Assembly: GCF_946221635.1 (NCBI RefSeq)
Contig: NZ_CAMIHB010000002.1
Location: 166,796-230,795, forward strand
Reading direction: 5' to 3'
Origin: an uncultured Rhodoferax sp.
GTDB taxonomy: Bacteria; Pseudomonadota; Gammaproteobacteria; Burkholderiales; Burkholderiaceae_C
DNA: 64,000 nt
The notes under the pieces are model-generated. The model did not search any database. It had not been told where the DNA came from and worked only from the letters and a program-made list of their open reading frames with translations. The position numbers were made by a program, and so were the translations under genes. This document shows, piece by piece, positions 56,575-64,000 of the stretch. Position 1 is the stretch's first letter; every line of letters begins with the position of its first letter.

Positions 56575-57645
56575 ATGAGCCTGATTCCCGCCACCATCCT
56601 GACCGGATTCCTCGGTTCCGGCAAAACCACGCTCTTGAAGCGCGTGCTGGCCGAGGCCCACGGCCAGAAGATTGCCGTCATCGAAAACGAGTTCGGTGAA
56701 GAGAACATCGACAGCGACATCCTGGTCAGCGACACCACTGAGCAGATCATCCAGATGAGCAACGGCTGCGTCTGCTGCACCATCCGCGAAGACCTGCGCA
56801 CCACGCTCAAAGACCTGGCGGAGAAGAAGCGCAAGGGCGAGCTGGACTTCGAGCGTGTGATCATCGAGACCACCGGCGTGGCCGACCCCGGCCCCGTGGC
56901 GCAAACCTTCTTCATGGACGACGAGGTGGCCGAGACCTACCTGCTGGACTCCATCCTCACGCTGGTGGATGCCAAGCATGCCGAGCAGCAGCTGAGCGAC
57001 CGCCAGGAAGTGCGCCGCCAGATCGGTTTTGCCGACCAGATCTTCATCAGCAAGTCCGACCTGGTGTCCAAGGACGATCTGGACGCGCTGATGCACCGCA
57101 TCAAGCACATGAACCCGCGCGCGCCGCAAAAGGCCGTGCACTTTGGCGACGTGGCGCTGAAAGAGGTGCTGGACCTGCGCGGCTTCAACCTGAACGCCAA
57201 GCTCGACATCGACCCCGACTTCCTCAAGGAAGACGACCATGACCATGGGCACCACCACGATCATGACCACGAACACGGCGAACACTGCAACCATCCCTCG
57301 CACCAACACGACCATGGGCACGGCCATGCCCACCACCATCACCATGACGACGACGTGAAGAGCTTCGTCTTCAAGTCCGAGCGCCCCTTCGACCCGGCCA
57401 AGCTGGAAGACTTCCTGGGCGCCGTGGTCAACATCTACGGCCCGCGCATGTTGCGCTACAAGGGCGTGCTCTATATGAAGGGCACCGAACGCAAGGTCAT
57501 CTTCCAGGGCGTGCACCAACTCATGGGCAGCGACCTGGGCCCGGCCTGGGCCGAGGGTGAACAGAAGTGCAGCAAAATGGTCTTCATCGGTATCGACCTG
57601 CCCAAGGACATCTTCCTGCAGGGCATGGAGCAATCTCTGGCCTGA
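56575..57645 (+). CDS. CobW/ZNG1-family GTP-dependent metallochaperone
   Basis: A 356-residue G3E GTPase. P-loop GFLGSGKT is at residues 11-18, the metal-binding CVCC is at 65-68, IIETTGVADP forms the switch and SKSD the guanine-specificity motif. A His/Asp-rich linker (about 221-261, with runs such as HGHAHHHHHDDD) precedes the CobW C-terminal domain. These proteins move Zn or Co to client enzymes. No zinc-regulated gene is adjacent, so the client is unknown. Downstream dksA often accompanies this family; some DksA forms lose zinc dependence, as here, which makes the pairing notable. Confidence 0.92.
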   Translation: MSLIPATILTGFLGSGKTTLLKRVLAEAHGQKIAVIENEFGEENIDSDILVSDTTEQIIQMSNGCVCCTIREDLRTTLKDLAEKKRKGELDFERVIIETTGVADPGPVAQTFFMDDEVAETYLLDSILTLVDAKHAEQQLSDRQEVRRQIGFADQIFISKSDLVSKDDLDALMHRIKHMNPRAPQKAVHFGDVALKEVLDLRGFNLNAKLDIDPDFLKEDDHDHGHHHDHDHEHGEHCNHPSHQHDHGHGHAHHHHHDDDVKSFVFKSERPFDPAKLEDFLGAVVNIYGPRMLRYKGVLYMKGTERKVIFQGVHQLMGSDLGPAWAEGEQKCSKMVFIGIDLPKDIFLQGMEQSLA

Positions 57646-57807
57646 TTCCAAATGTTTGTCTCGCTTTTGCAACTAATGGGTTTGCCGATGGGGAAACCTG
57701 TACACTCGCGCGCCGAAGAAACCCGCGTTGACGCCCCCGCCAAGAGGGAAAAGACGCCAGCAGCCACCAGGGACCGTGCGCAGGCGAGTACTGCCAGGAG
57801 ACAAGAA

Positions 57808-58869
57808 GTGAAAGCGACATCCGGGAAAGACACCAAGGCCAAAGACGCCAAAGCCAAAAGCGTCAAGGCCAAGCCCGCTGCCAAGGCGGCCAAACCGGTG
57901 GTGAAGACCCCTCCCAAGCCGGCGCCCAAGGCCGCCAGCAAATCCACGGCCAAGCCTGCTGTCAAAGCCAAGCCCGCTGCAAAACCCGCTCCCAAGGCTG
58001 CGCCCAAACCCGCGGCGAAGGCCCCGGCCAAGGCAGCATCCAAGCCGGCCGCCAAGGCCCCTGCCAGCAAGCCCGCTGCCAAACCGGCGACCAAGGTGCC
58101 GGCCCAACCGGTGGTCAAGGCCGCTGCCAAGCCGGCCGCACCCGCAGTTAAAATCAAGGCGTCTGCCGAAAAGGTGCAGCCTCCTGCCAAAGCCGTTGTG
58201 GCCAAGGTGGCGGCACCTGCGGTGGTCACTCCTCCTGTTGTGGCACCGGCCCCGGATGTGGTGGTGCCTGCCAAGTCGGGTCGCCCGTCCTCCCGCTTGG
58301 CCCAGCTTACAGTGCCTTCCATGGCGCAATCTGTGGCGTCCACAGCCGCCAAAGCCAGCTATACCCCTAACATGACCTCCCCCGTGATTGCTCCCGTGAT
58401 TCCCGCCACCATCAAGAAGGACGCCAAGCTCGCCAACAACTGGAAAACCAAACCAGTGGCCGAGCTGAGCGATGCGGAGTTGCTGGCCATGCCCGACTCC
58501 GAATACATGAACGATGTGCAGCTCGCGGCCTTCCGCCTCAAGCTGTCCATCCTCAAGCGCGACATTCTCAACAGTGCCGGCGAAACGACCGAGCACTTGC
58601 GGGAAGACACATCGGTGGTGCCGGACCCTGCGGACCGCGCCACCATCGAGGAAGAGCACGCGCTGGAGCTGCGTACGCGTGACCGCGAGCGCAAGCTGCT
58701 CAAGAAGATCGAGCAGTCCATCGCACGCATCGACGCAGGCGACTACGGCTATTGCGACGAAACCGGAGAACCCATTGGTGTGGGCCGTCTGCTGGCCCGT
58801 CCGACAGCCACGCTGTCGCTGGAGGCCCAGCAGCGCCGCGAGCTCAAGCAGAAGATGTTTGGCGATTGA
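57808..58869 (+). CDS. dksA: DksA-type RNA polymerase regulator with long Lys/Ala/Pro-rich N-terminus
   Basis: A 353-residue protein from GTG 57808, chosen because AGGAG lies 7 bases upstream; ATG 57652 is an alternative adding 52 residues. Residues 1-190 are a low-complexity basic tail of PAAK/KPAAK-like repeats, resembling histone-H1-like tails. The C-terminal DksA domain (about 205-353) begins LSDAELLAMPDSEYM and includes HLREDTSVVPDPADRATIEE with the acidic tip of the coiled coil. The zinc finger is reduced: YGYCDETGEPIG keeps only the first Cys and ARPTATLSLEAQ lacks the second pair, a variant known from other proteobacteria. It would bind the polymerase secondary channel and modulate rRNA and stress promoters. 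Confidence 0.85.
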   Translation: MKATSGKDTKAKDAKAKSVKAKPAAKAAKPVVKTPPKPAPKAASKSTAKPAVKAKPAAKPAPKAAPKPAAKAPAKAASKPAAKAPASKPAAKPATKVPAQPVVKAAAKPAAPAVKIKASAEKVQPPAKAVVAKVAAPAVVTPPVVAPAPDVVVPAKSGRPSSRLAQLTVPSMAQSVASTAAKASYTPNMTSPVIAPVIPATIKKDAKLANNWKTKPVAELSDAELLAMPDSEYMNDVQLAAFRLKLSILKRDILNSAGETTEHLREDTSVVPDPADRATIEEEHALELRTRDRERKLLKKIEQSIARIDAGDYGYCDETGEPIGVGRLLARPTATLSLEAQQRRELKQKMFGD

Positions 58870-58907
58870 GAACGGCGACCAGCCGCACGGAGCAGACATC
58901 CTGATAT

Positions 58908-60683
58908 ATGGCGACCAAAGACGATCGACCCGGTTTATTGTCCAAGGTGGCGATGTTTGTGCGCAACCCGACCAAGGATTGGTCGGAGTTGGAGCGTGCA
59001 GAACCTGAGCAGGACAGCGGCTATGACAAGCAGGCCCTGAAGGCCATGATTGAGCGCAAGCGGCAAAACGACTTTGTCCGCAAGCGCGAGTTTGATCAGC
59101 TGCGCAAGCTGCGCAACCGGGACCCCTCTGCCACCGCCGCCCTGGCGGCCCGTCCATCCTTCTTCCAGACCAGCATCCCCACGGACCCTGATGGTCGCGC
59201 GGTGACGCTGAAGAAGATCGACGAGATCGAAGCCCAGATGTCCAAACAGTGGTGGAAGGGAAAGCAGGAGGCCGCAGCCGCCCAAGGTGGGTTTCCGGTG
59301 GCGGCTACTTCCGCTGCGGAGCCTGTGGCGCCCCCCCCAGCCTCGGCGCCTACGGTGCCGGCCACGCTGTCGTCGCACTTTGAGCCGACGGAGTCTTCCG
59401 AACTGCACTCCAGCGTTCCGGGGGCCACCCCCTCCGAATACGCGGCAACACAGATGGGCAGCGGTATGCCACCGCCCATGTCCAGCCACGTCCCGCTCGC
59501 GGCCGCACGTGCCGCGCAGCCTGTGCAGGCGCCGGGCGGAGAACTGAGCTTTTCCACGTCCAAGCTGTTTGCGATCGAGGTCGACGACATGGCCACCGAC
59601 CCCGAGCTGGAAGAGGCGGCCATCCGCTTTGCCAACGGAGACGACGCTGGGGCCGAGGCCGGTCTGCTCAATGCCTTGCAGAGCATCACCGCGACCGCCG
59701 AGTCGTCCGCGTCCTGGGCTGCCGCGCTGATGGATCTGTACCGCGCGACCAATAACCGGGCGCGCTTCGATTGGGCCGTCGTGGAGTTGGCCCATGTGTG
59801 GGGGCATGCGATCCCCGTTTGGACATCTTTGGCCGACGCGTCCTCGCAGGGCATGGAGACTACCGCAGCGGCGCCGTTTGCCTCGTCCGATGTTGAGCGC
59901 CGCGGCATGCCGGCCGTCGCTGACGCCATCTGGCGCAGCCCCGCCAATCTGGACGAGATGGCGATGGAGGATCTGCGCACGGCGATGTCCACGCGCCCCA
60001 TGCCCTGGGTGCTGGATTGGTCGGCCCTGTCCTCTATTGACGCCGGAGCGATGCCGCTGGTGGGGGGCTTGTTTGCCAGCCTCTGCGACGAAGCCGTGTC
60101 CCTGCAGTTCGGGGGGGCAGACAGTCTGGTGCTGGCCTTGCGGGCCTGTACGCCTTCGGGGGACCGCGCTGTGGACCCGGATTGGTGGGCAGTGCGCCTG
60201 AATGCCTTGCGTAGCATGCAGATGCTCGATGAGTTTGAGCTGGCGGCCCTGGACTACTGCGTGACCTACGAGGTGTCGCCCCCGGCCTGGGAGCCGGCAC
60301 GCTGCCTGTACGAACCGGCCGAGTTGGCCTCGGGGACGAGTCAGGCGGGTTTCGGTGGCGAGTCTGCAGCAACAGTGCCCATGGGACTCATGAACAGTGT
60401 GTCTGTCCCGGGCCCGGAGTTGCGGGGCGATGTCTTGGGCGATGCGACGCAGGCCTTGGCCGGACTGGAGAGCACGCAGGACGAGGGGGGACGCATTGTG
60501 GTGTCCTGCCGCCACCTGATCCGGGTGGATTTTTCTGCTGCAGGCAGCATCCTCAATTGGGTGGCCCTGCGACAGGCGGAGGGCAGTCTGGTGCAGTTCC
60601 ACGATGTACACCGTCTGGTCGCCGCCTTTTTTAATGTCATCGGCATCAACGAGCATGCCAGGGTGATTCCACGCGCCATGTGA
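58908..60683 (+). CDS. Large STAS-domain protein of unknown function
   Basis: A 591-residue soluble protein. The N-terminal part (about 1-130) is basic and helical (KAMIERKRQNDFVRKREFDQ). A Pro/Ala-rich linker (about 130-215) follows, then a helical region, and the C-terminus resembles a STAS-type fold twice: WVLDWSALSSIDAGAMPLVG and IVVSCRHLIRVDFSAAGSIL NWV (split for length). STAS proteins bind nucleotides or partner proteins. The gene lies between dksA and hslV, an arrangement I associate with Comamonadaceae and relatives, but no function is known to me. Confidence 0.75.
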   Translation: MATKDDRPGLLSKVAMFVRNPTKDWSELERAEPEQDSGYDKQALKAMIERKRQNDFVRKREFDQLRKLRNRDPSATAALAARPSFFQTSIPTDPDGRAVTLKKIDEIEAQMSKQWWKGKQEAAAAQGGFPVAATSAAEPVAPPPASAPTVPATLSSHFEPTESSELHSSVPGATPSEYAATQMGSGMPPPMSSHVPLAAARAAQPVQAPGGELSFSTSKLFAIEVDDMATDPELEEAAIRFANGDDAGAEAGLLNALQSITATAESSASWAAALMDLYRATNNRARFDWAVVELAHVWGHAIPVWTSLADASSQGMETTAAAPFASSDVERRGMPAVADAIWRSPANLDEMAMEDLRTAMSTRPMPWVLDWSALSSIDAGAMPLVGGLFASLCDEAVSLQFGGADSLVLALRACTPSGDRAVDPDWWAVRLNALRSMQMLDEFELAALDYCVTYEVSPPAWEPARCLYEPAELASGTSQAGFGGESAATVPMGLMNSVSVPGPELRGDVLGDATQALAGLESTQDEGGRIVVSCRHLIRVDFSAAGSILNWVALRQAEGSLVQFHDVHRLVAAFFNVIGINEHARVIPRAM

Positions 60684-60686
60684 GGC

Positions 60687-60705
60687 CGCACACCTGCGGT
60701 GTGCG
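60687..60705 (+). terminator. Hairpin between the STAS gene and hslV
   Basis: Stem CGCACACC / GGTGTGCG with loop TGC, no T run. It may slow transcription from dksA-STAS into hslV. Confidence 0.4.
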
Positions 60706-60714
60706 CATGCTTGG

Positions 60715-60742
60715 CTTGATTTCGGCTGACGCCGCCCTATCT
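60715..60742 (+). promoter_or_regulatory. Candidate heat-shock (sigma-32) promoter of hslVU
   Basis: CTTGAT (60715-60720), 14-base spacer and CCCTATCT (60735-60742) resemble the sigma-32 pattern. The -10 ends only 7 bases before the hslV ATG and there is no SD, so a leaderless message is implied if the assignment is right. Confidence 0.45.
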
Positions 60743-60749
60743 TTTCATC

Positions 60750-61295
60750 ATGGAACAATTTCACGGGACCACCATCATCAGCGTGCGTCGCAAGACGCCT
60801 CAGGGCGACCAGGTCGCCATAGGCGGCGACGGGCAGGTTACCTTGGGCAACATCGTCGTCAAAGGGTCGGCCCGCAAGGTGCGCAAGCTGCACCATGGCA
60901 AGGTACTGGCAGGGTTTGCCGGTGCCACGGCCGATGCCTTCACGCTGTTTGAGCGTTTTGAAGCCAAGCTGGACAAGCACCAGGGCCATCTGGTCCGTGC
61001 CGCCATTGAACTCACCAAGGACTGGCGTACCGACCGCGTGCTGCGCCGGTTGGAGGCCATGCTGGCCGTTGCCGACAAGGATGCCTCTCTCATCATTACC
61101 GGCAATGGCGATGTGCTGGAACCCGAAAACGGCATCGTGACCATCGGCTCGGGTGGCGCCTATGCGCAGGCCGCCGCCGTGGCCCTGTTGCAGCACACCG
61201 AACTGCCCGCCGCCGACATCGTCAAACGCTCGCTCGAAATCGCGGGCGAGCTGTGCATCTACACCAATATGCACCACACCATCGAAACCCTGTGA
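60750..61295 (+). CDS. hslV: ATP-dependent protease subunit HslV
   Basis: Proteolytic Thr peptidase ring of the HslVU heat-shock protease. The 181-residue precursor begins MEQFHG followed by TTIISVRRK; cleavage before the Thr gives the active N-terminal nucleophile. GGDGQVTLGN, KVLAGFAGATADAFTLFERF and GNGDVLEPENGIVTIGSGG are standard. ATG 60750 lacks an SD. The stop overlaps a possible GTG of hslU. Confidence 0.96.
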   Translation: MEQFHGTTIISVRRKTPQGDQVAIGGDGQVTLGNIVVKGSARKVRKLHHGKVLAGFAGATADAFTLFERFEAKLDKHQGHLVRAAIELTKDWRTDRVLRRLEAMLAVADKDASLIITGNGDVLEPENGIVTIGSGGAYAQAAAVALLQHTELPAADIVKRSLEIAGELCIYTNMHHTIETL

Positions 61296-61300
61296 CCGAC

Positions 61301-62635
61301 ATGCACGCTTTGACGCCCCAAGACATCGTCGCCGAACTCGACAAGCACATCGTGGGCCAGGCCCAGGCCAAGCGCGCCGTGGCGATTGCCTTGCGCAATC
61401 GCTGGCGTCGCCAGATGGTGGACGCCGGCCTGCGCGGTGAAATTACACCCAAGAACATTTTGATGATCGGCCCCACCGGCGTGGGCAAGACCGAGATCGC
61501 GCGCCGCCTGGCACGCCTGGCCGATGCGCCCTTCATCAAGGTCGAAGCGACCAAATTCACCGAAGTGGGCTATGTGGGCAAGGATGTGGACTCCATCATC
61601 CGTGACCTGGCCGAAATTGCCGTCAAGCAGACCCGTGAAGCAGAAAAGACCAAGGTGCGCGCCCGCGCCGAAGATGCGGCCGAAGAGCGCATCCTCGATA
61701 TCCTGATTCCGCCGCCGCGTACCGAATTCGGCTTTGCCTCGGCGGCTGATACGCCGGAAAGCACGGCCCGCCAGACCTTCCGCAAGAAGTTGCGGGAAGG
61801 GCAGCTGGCGGACCGCGAGATCGAAGTGGATGTCGCGGCGCCAGCGCCCCAGCTGGAGGTCATGGGGCCGGCCGGCATGGAAGAAATGACGGAGCAATTG
61901 CGGGGCATGTTTGGCCAACTGGGTCAGAACAAACGCCAGACCCGCAAGCTCAAGATCAGCGAGGCGCACAAACTCCTGGCGGATGAGGAGGCGGCCAAGC
62001 TGGTCAATGAGGACGAGATCAAGACACGGGCCCTGCATCTGCTGGAGCAAAGCGGCATTGTGTTCATTGACGAAATCGACAAGGTGACCTCGCGCAGCGA
62101 GGGCAGCGGTGCCGAAGTTTCCCGCCAGGGCGTGCAACGCGACCTGCTGCCGTTGGTGGAAGGGACCACCGTGTCCACCAAATACGGCATGGTCAAGACG
62201 GACCACATCCTGTTCGTTGCCTCGGGGGCTTTTCACCTCAGCAAGCCCAGCGATCTCATCCCTGAACTGCAGGGACGCTTTCCCATTCGCGTGGAGTTGC
62301 AGTCACTTTCTGTGCAGGACTTTGAAGCCATCCTGATGCAAACCCATGCCTCGCTGGTCAAGCAGTACCAGGCCCTGCTGTCTACCGAACAGGTCACGCT
62401 GGATTTCCGTCCCGAGGGCATCACGCGCCTGGCGCAGATCGCCTTCGAGGTCAATGAGCGTACGGAAAACATCGGCGCGCGCCGTCTGGCAACGGTGATG
62501 GAGCGTTTGCTGGATGAAGTCAGCTTTGACGCGGCCTCGTTGGCGGGGCAAACCGTTGTCATTGATGCGGCCTATGTCGATACCCGTCTGGGCGAACTCA
62601 GCCAGAACGAGGATCTTTCCCGTTACATCCTGTAA
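61301..62635 (+). CDS. hslU: ATP-dependent protease ATPase HslU
   Basis: AAA+ unfoldase feeding HslV, 444 residues. MTPQDIVAELDKHIVGQAQAK-type N-terminus (here LTPQDIVAELDKHIVGQ), Walker A GPTGVGKTEIARRLA, pore loop region KFTEVGYVGKDVD, I-domain insertion, Walker B IVFIDEIDKV and the C-terminal RYIL tail that docks into HslV are all present. I used ATG 61301; GTG 61292 overlaps the hslV stop and is possible. A hairpin CCGTTCG/CGAACGG without T run follows at 62637-62652. Confidence 0.96.
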   Translation: MHALTPQDIVAELDKHIVGQAQAKRAVAIALRNRWRRQMVDAGLRGEITPKNILMIGPTGVGKTEIARRLARLADAPFIKVEATKFTEVGYVGKDVDSIIRDLAEIAVKQTREAEKTKVRARAEDAAEERILDILIPPPRTEFGFASAADTPESTARQTFRKKLREGQLADREIEVDVAAPAPQLEVMGPAGMEEMTEQLRGMFGQLGQNKRQTRKLKISEAHKLLADEEAAKLVNEDEIKTRALHLLEQSGIVFIDEIDKVTSRSEGSGAEVSRQGVQRDLLPLVEGTTVSTKYGMVKTDHILFVASGAFHLSKPSDLIPELQGRFPIRVELQSLSVQDFEAILMQTHASLVKQYQALLSTEQVTLDFRPEGITRLAQIAFEVNERTENIGARRLATVMERLLDEVSFDAASLAGQTVVIDAAYVDTRLGELSQNEDLSRYIL

Positions 62636-62790
62636 GCCGTTCGGACGAACGGTAGGGCGCGCTGGTGTTTCAAGCATCACTTTCATAAGGCGCGCTAAGT
62701 GCTTAATTTAGAACGGATTTTGACGCCATTGTGCGTGCGAAAACGCTTCTAAGTCCTTGATTTCATTGGAAAATTTTCACGCAAGCCCTC

Positions 62791-62849
62791 TTGCAAGCGT
62801 GGCTTTTACTGATACAGTGCAAAAAAGTGCAATTTAGTGGTGAAAAGTG
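62791..62849 (+). promoter_or_regulatory. Promoter and MraZ-type boxes of the division/cell-wall cluster
   Basis: TTGCAA (62791-62796), 16-base spacer and TACAGT (62813-62818) form a plausible promoter. Just downstream, AGTG recurs at 62826, 62836 and 62846, exactly 10 bases apart, matching the direct-repeat arrangement known for MraZ binding. MraZ probably represses this promoter by binding over the start region. Bases 62653-62790 of the gap show only a direct repeat GGCGCGCT and no gene. Confidence 0.65.
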
Positions 62850-62900
62850 CCGCCAAATTGCGTTTCCGACGCTGTCACAACAAAAGCAGGTAATTCAACG

Positions 62901-63329
62901 GTGTTTCAAGGCGCCTCGTCTCTCAGTCTGGATGCGAAGGGTCGGCTGTCCGTGCCGACCCGGCATCGTGACGTCCTGAGCGCGACGGCGGCTGGCCAAC
63001 TCACCATTACCAAGCATCCGCATGGCTGCCTGATGGTGTTTCCCCGCCCCGAGTGGGAAAAGTTCCGCGAGCGGATCGCGGCCTTGCCCATGTCGGCCCA
63101 ATGGTGGAAACGCATCTTTCTGGGCAATGCCATGGACGTGGAGATGGACGGCACCGGCCGTGTGCTGATCTCGCCCGAGTTGCGCCAGGCCGCGGGCATT
63201 TCCAAAGACACCATGTTGCTGGGCATGGGCAACCATTTCGAACTCTGGGACAAGGCCACTTACGACGCGCAGGAGGCGCAGGCCATGCAGGGCGAGATGC
63301 CCGACGTCTTCAAGGACTTCTCCTTCTAA
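62901..63329 (+). CDS. mraZ: Transcriptional regulator MraZ
   Basis: Repressor of the division and cell-wall (dcw) cluster, 142 residues with the duplicated SpoVT/AbrB-like fold: FQGASSLSLDAKGRLSVPTR and MDVEMDGTGRVLISPELRQA each contain the DxxGR motif. It starts with GTG at 62901; GCAGG upstream is a weak SD. It is first in the cluster and followed three bases after its stop by rsmH. Candidate binding boxes lie upstream. Confidence 0.95.
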   Translation: MFQGASSLSLDAKGRLSVPTRHRDVLSATAAGQLTITKHPHGCLMVFPRPEWEKFRERIAALPMSAQWWKRIFLGNAMDVEMDGTGRVLISPELRQAAGISKDTMLLGMGNHFELWDKATYDAQEAQAMQGEMPDVFKDFSF

Positions 63330-63332
63330 GGT

Positions 63333-64000
63333 GTGACGGTGGAAGCCCCTTGGACCCATACCACCGTCTTGTTGAACGAAGCAGTAGAGGCATTGTTCAG
63401 CAACGACGGCGAGCCCTATGCCCATGCCGCGGATGGCACCTATGTCGACGCCACGTTCGGTCGGGGCGGCCATTCCCGCAGCATCCTGGCGCGTCTGAGC
63501 CCCGCAGGGCGTCTGGTCGCCTTTGACCGCGACCCGGACGCCGTGGCCCAGTCGCGCAGCATCACCGACCCGCGCTTCTCCATTCGCCACGAGGGCTTCT
63601 CGCACCTGGGCGAGCTGCCTGCGGCCAGCCTGGCCGGCGTGCTGATGGATCTGGGCGTGAGCTCCCCCCAAATTGACAACCCGCAGCGGGGCTTCAGCTT
63701 CCGCTTTGACGGACCTCTGGACATGCGCATGGACACCACGCGCGGCGAGAGTGTGGCCCAGTGGCTGGCGACGGCCGAGATCAATCAAATCGCGGAGGTG
63801 ATACGTGAATACGGTGAAGAACGGTTTGCTGGGCCAATTGCAAAGGCGATTGTTGCTCGCCGACAGGAACGGGGGGCAATTTCAACCACCTCCGAGCTGG
63901 CCCAACTCGTGGCTGACACGGTCAAAACCCGCGAGCCGGGCCAGAACCCTGCAACGCGCACATTTCAGGCTCTTCGGATTTTCATCAACGCCGAGCTTGA
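63333..64000 (+). CDS. rsmH: 16S rRNA (cytosine(1402)-N4)-methyltransferase RsmH, 3' end beyond window
   Basis: The first 222 residues are visible. TTVLLNEAVEALF, DATFGRGGHSRSIL (SAM motif), VAFDRDPDA, GVLMDLGVSSPQID, RGFSFRFDGPLDMRMD and TFQALRIFINAELE are standard for RsmH/MraW. The start is GTG 63333 or GTG 63339. It is the second gene of the dcw cluster. The frame is still open at the window end, about 90 residues short of the usual length. Confidence 0.95.
   Translation, partial: MTVEAPWTHTTVLLNEAVEALFSNDGEPYAHAADGTYVDATFGRGGHSRSILARLSPAGRLVAFDRDPDAVAQSRSITDPRFSIRHEGFSHLGELPAASLAGVLMDLGVSSPQIDNPQRGFSFRFDGPLDMRMDTTRGESVAQWLATAEINQIAEVIREYGEERFAGPIAKAIVARRQERGAISTTSELAQLVADTVKTREPGQNPATRTFQALRIFINAEL

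Noticed and set aside
57230..57360. Repetitive CAC/CAT-rich DNA that could look like a tandem repeat.
   Set aside because: It is the coding sequence of the His-rich metal-binding linker of the CobW protein.
57690..57705. TACACT as a -10 box for dksA.
   Set aside because: No -35 at a proper distance (TTGCCG is only 13 bases upstream), so a promoter was not annotated.
57840..58240. Repetitive AAG/GCC-rich tract that might be taken for a satellite or CRISPR-like array.
   Set aside because: It is an in-frame Lys/Ala/Pro coding tract without conserved spacers or palindromic units.

Overview
The window is about 64 kb of high-GC chromosomal DNA, densely coding with short intergenic gaps. Gene content and order point to a betaproteobacterium of the Comamonadaceae (Acidovorax/Hydrogenophaga/Rhodoferax-like). 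Supporting features are argB followed by slmA, dapF-DUF484-xerC, dksA-STAS-hslVU-mraZ-rsmH, Bug-type binding proteins, and two dispersed repeat families that I recall as common in this family. The genus is inferred. No prophage, insertion sequence, CRISPR array, tRNA or rRNA was seen.

Layout. 1-3.8 kb: argB, a TctD/TctE-like two-component pair and slmA. 3.9-17 kb: two adjacent beta-oxidation modules. The first has a TetR regulator behind a near-perfect palindrome, an acyl-CoA dehydrogenase, a DUF2147 protein, a hydroxyacyl-CoA dehydrogenase/enoyl-CoA hydratase fusion, a hotdog protein and a thiolase. The second has a hydrolase, a thioesterase, an enoyl-CoA hydratase, a second TetR, an SDR, a second acyl-CoA dehydrogenase and a PaaI-like thioesterase. 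17.9-24.8 kb (minus strand): a complete branched-chain-type ABC transporter, livHMGF, with an acyl-CoA synthetase gene between livF and the binding-protein gene. 25-33.4 kb: YciA-like thioesterase, ATM1-like exporter, LysR regulator, then a glutamate/aspartate-type ABC transporter with two tandem binding-protein genes. 33.5-42 kb: chemoreceptor, pyrC, DUF3025, a Bug protein, htpX, a family-3 binding protein and a large FAD-dependent oxidoreductase. 41.7-46.5 kb: compact ethanolamine locus (AraC regulator, permease, eutB, eutC). 46.6-50.3 kb: a decayed DUF2277 gene, an exported protein, rnpB, a CBS protein, a degenerate RluF-like protein and an MBL hydrolase. 50.3-56.5 kb: dapF, DUF484, xerC, flavin reductase, chemoreceptor and rlmI. 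56.6-64 kb: CobW GTPase, dksA with a very long basic N-terminus, a STAS protein, hslVU, and the start of the division/cell-wall cluster (mraZ, rsmH cut by the window end).

How it works together. The 4-25 kb half describes import, CoA activation and beta-oxidation of one or more carboxylic acids, with several thioesterases that could recycle CoA. The rest is amino-acid and ethanolamine uptake, chemotaxis, proteostasis (HtpX, HslVU) and core metabolism.

The most unusual signal is not a gene. Three families of short dispersed repeats occur at least 15 times in 64 kb, and most copies lie inside reading frames without breaking them. They are translated as inserted or terminal peptides in a histidine kinase, an acyl-CoA dehydrogenase, both ends of LivG, a DUF3025 protein, an FAD oxidoreductase, an MBL hydrolase, DapF and RlmI. 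No gap longer than 300 bases lacks a gene or RNA. Bases 1-25 precede argB and show nothing that can be assigned.
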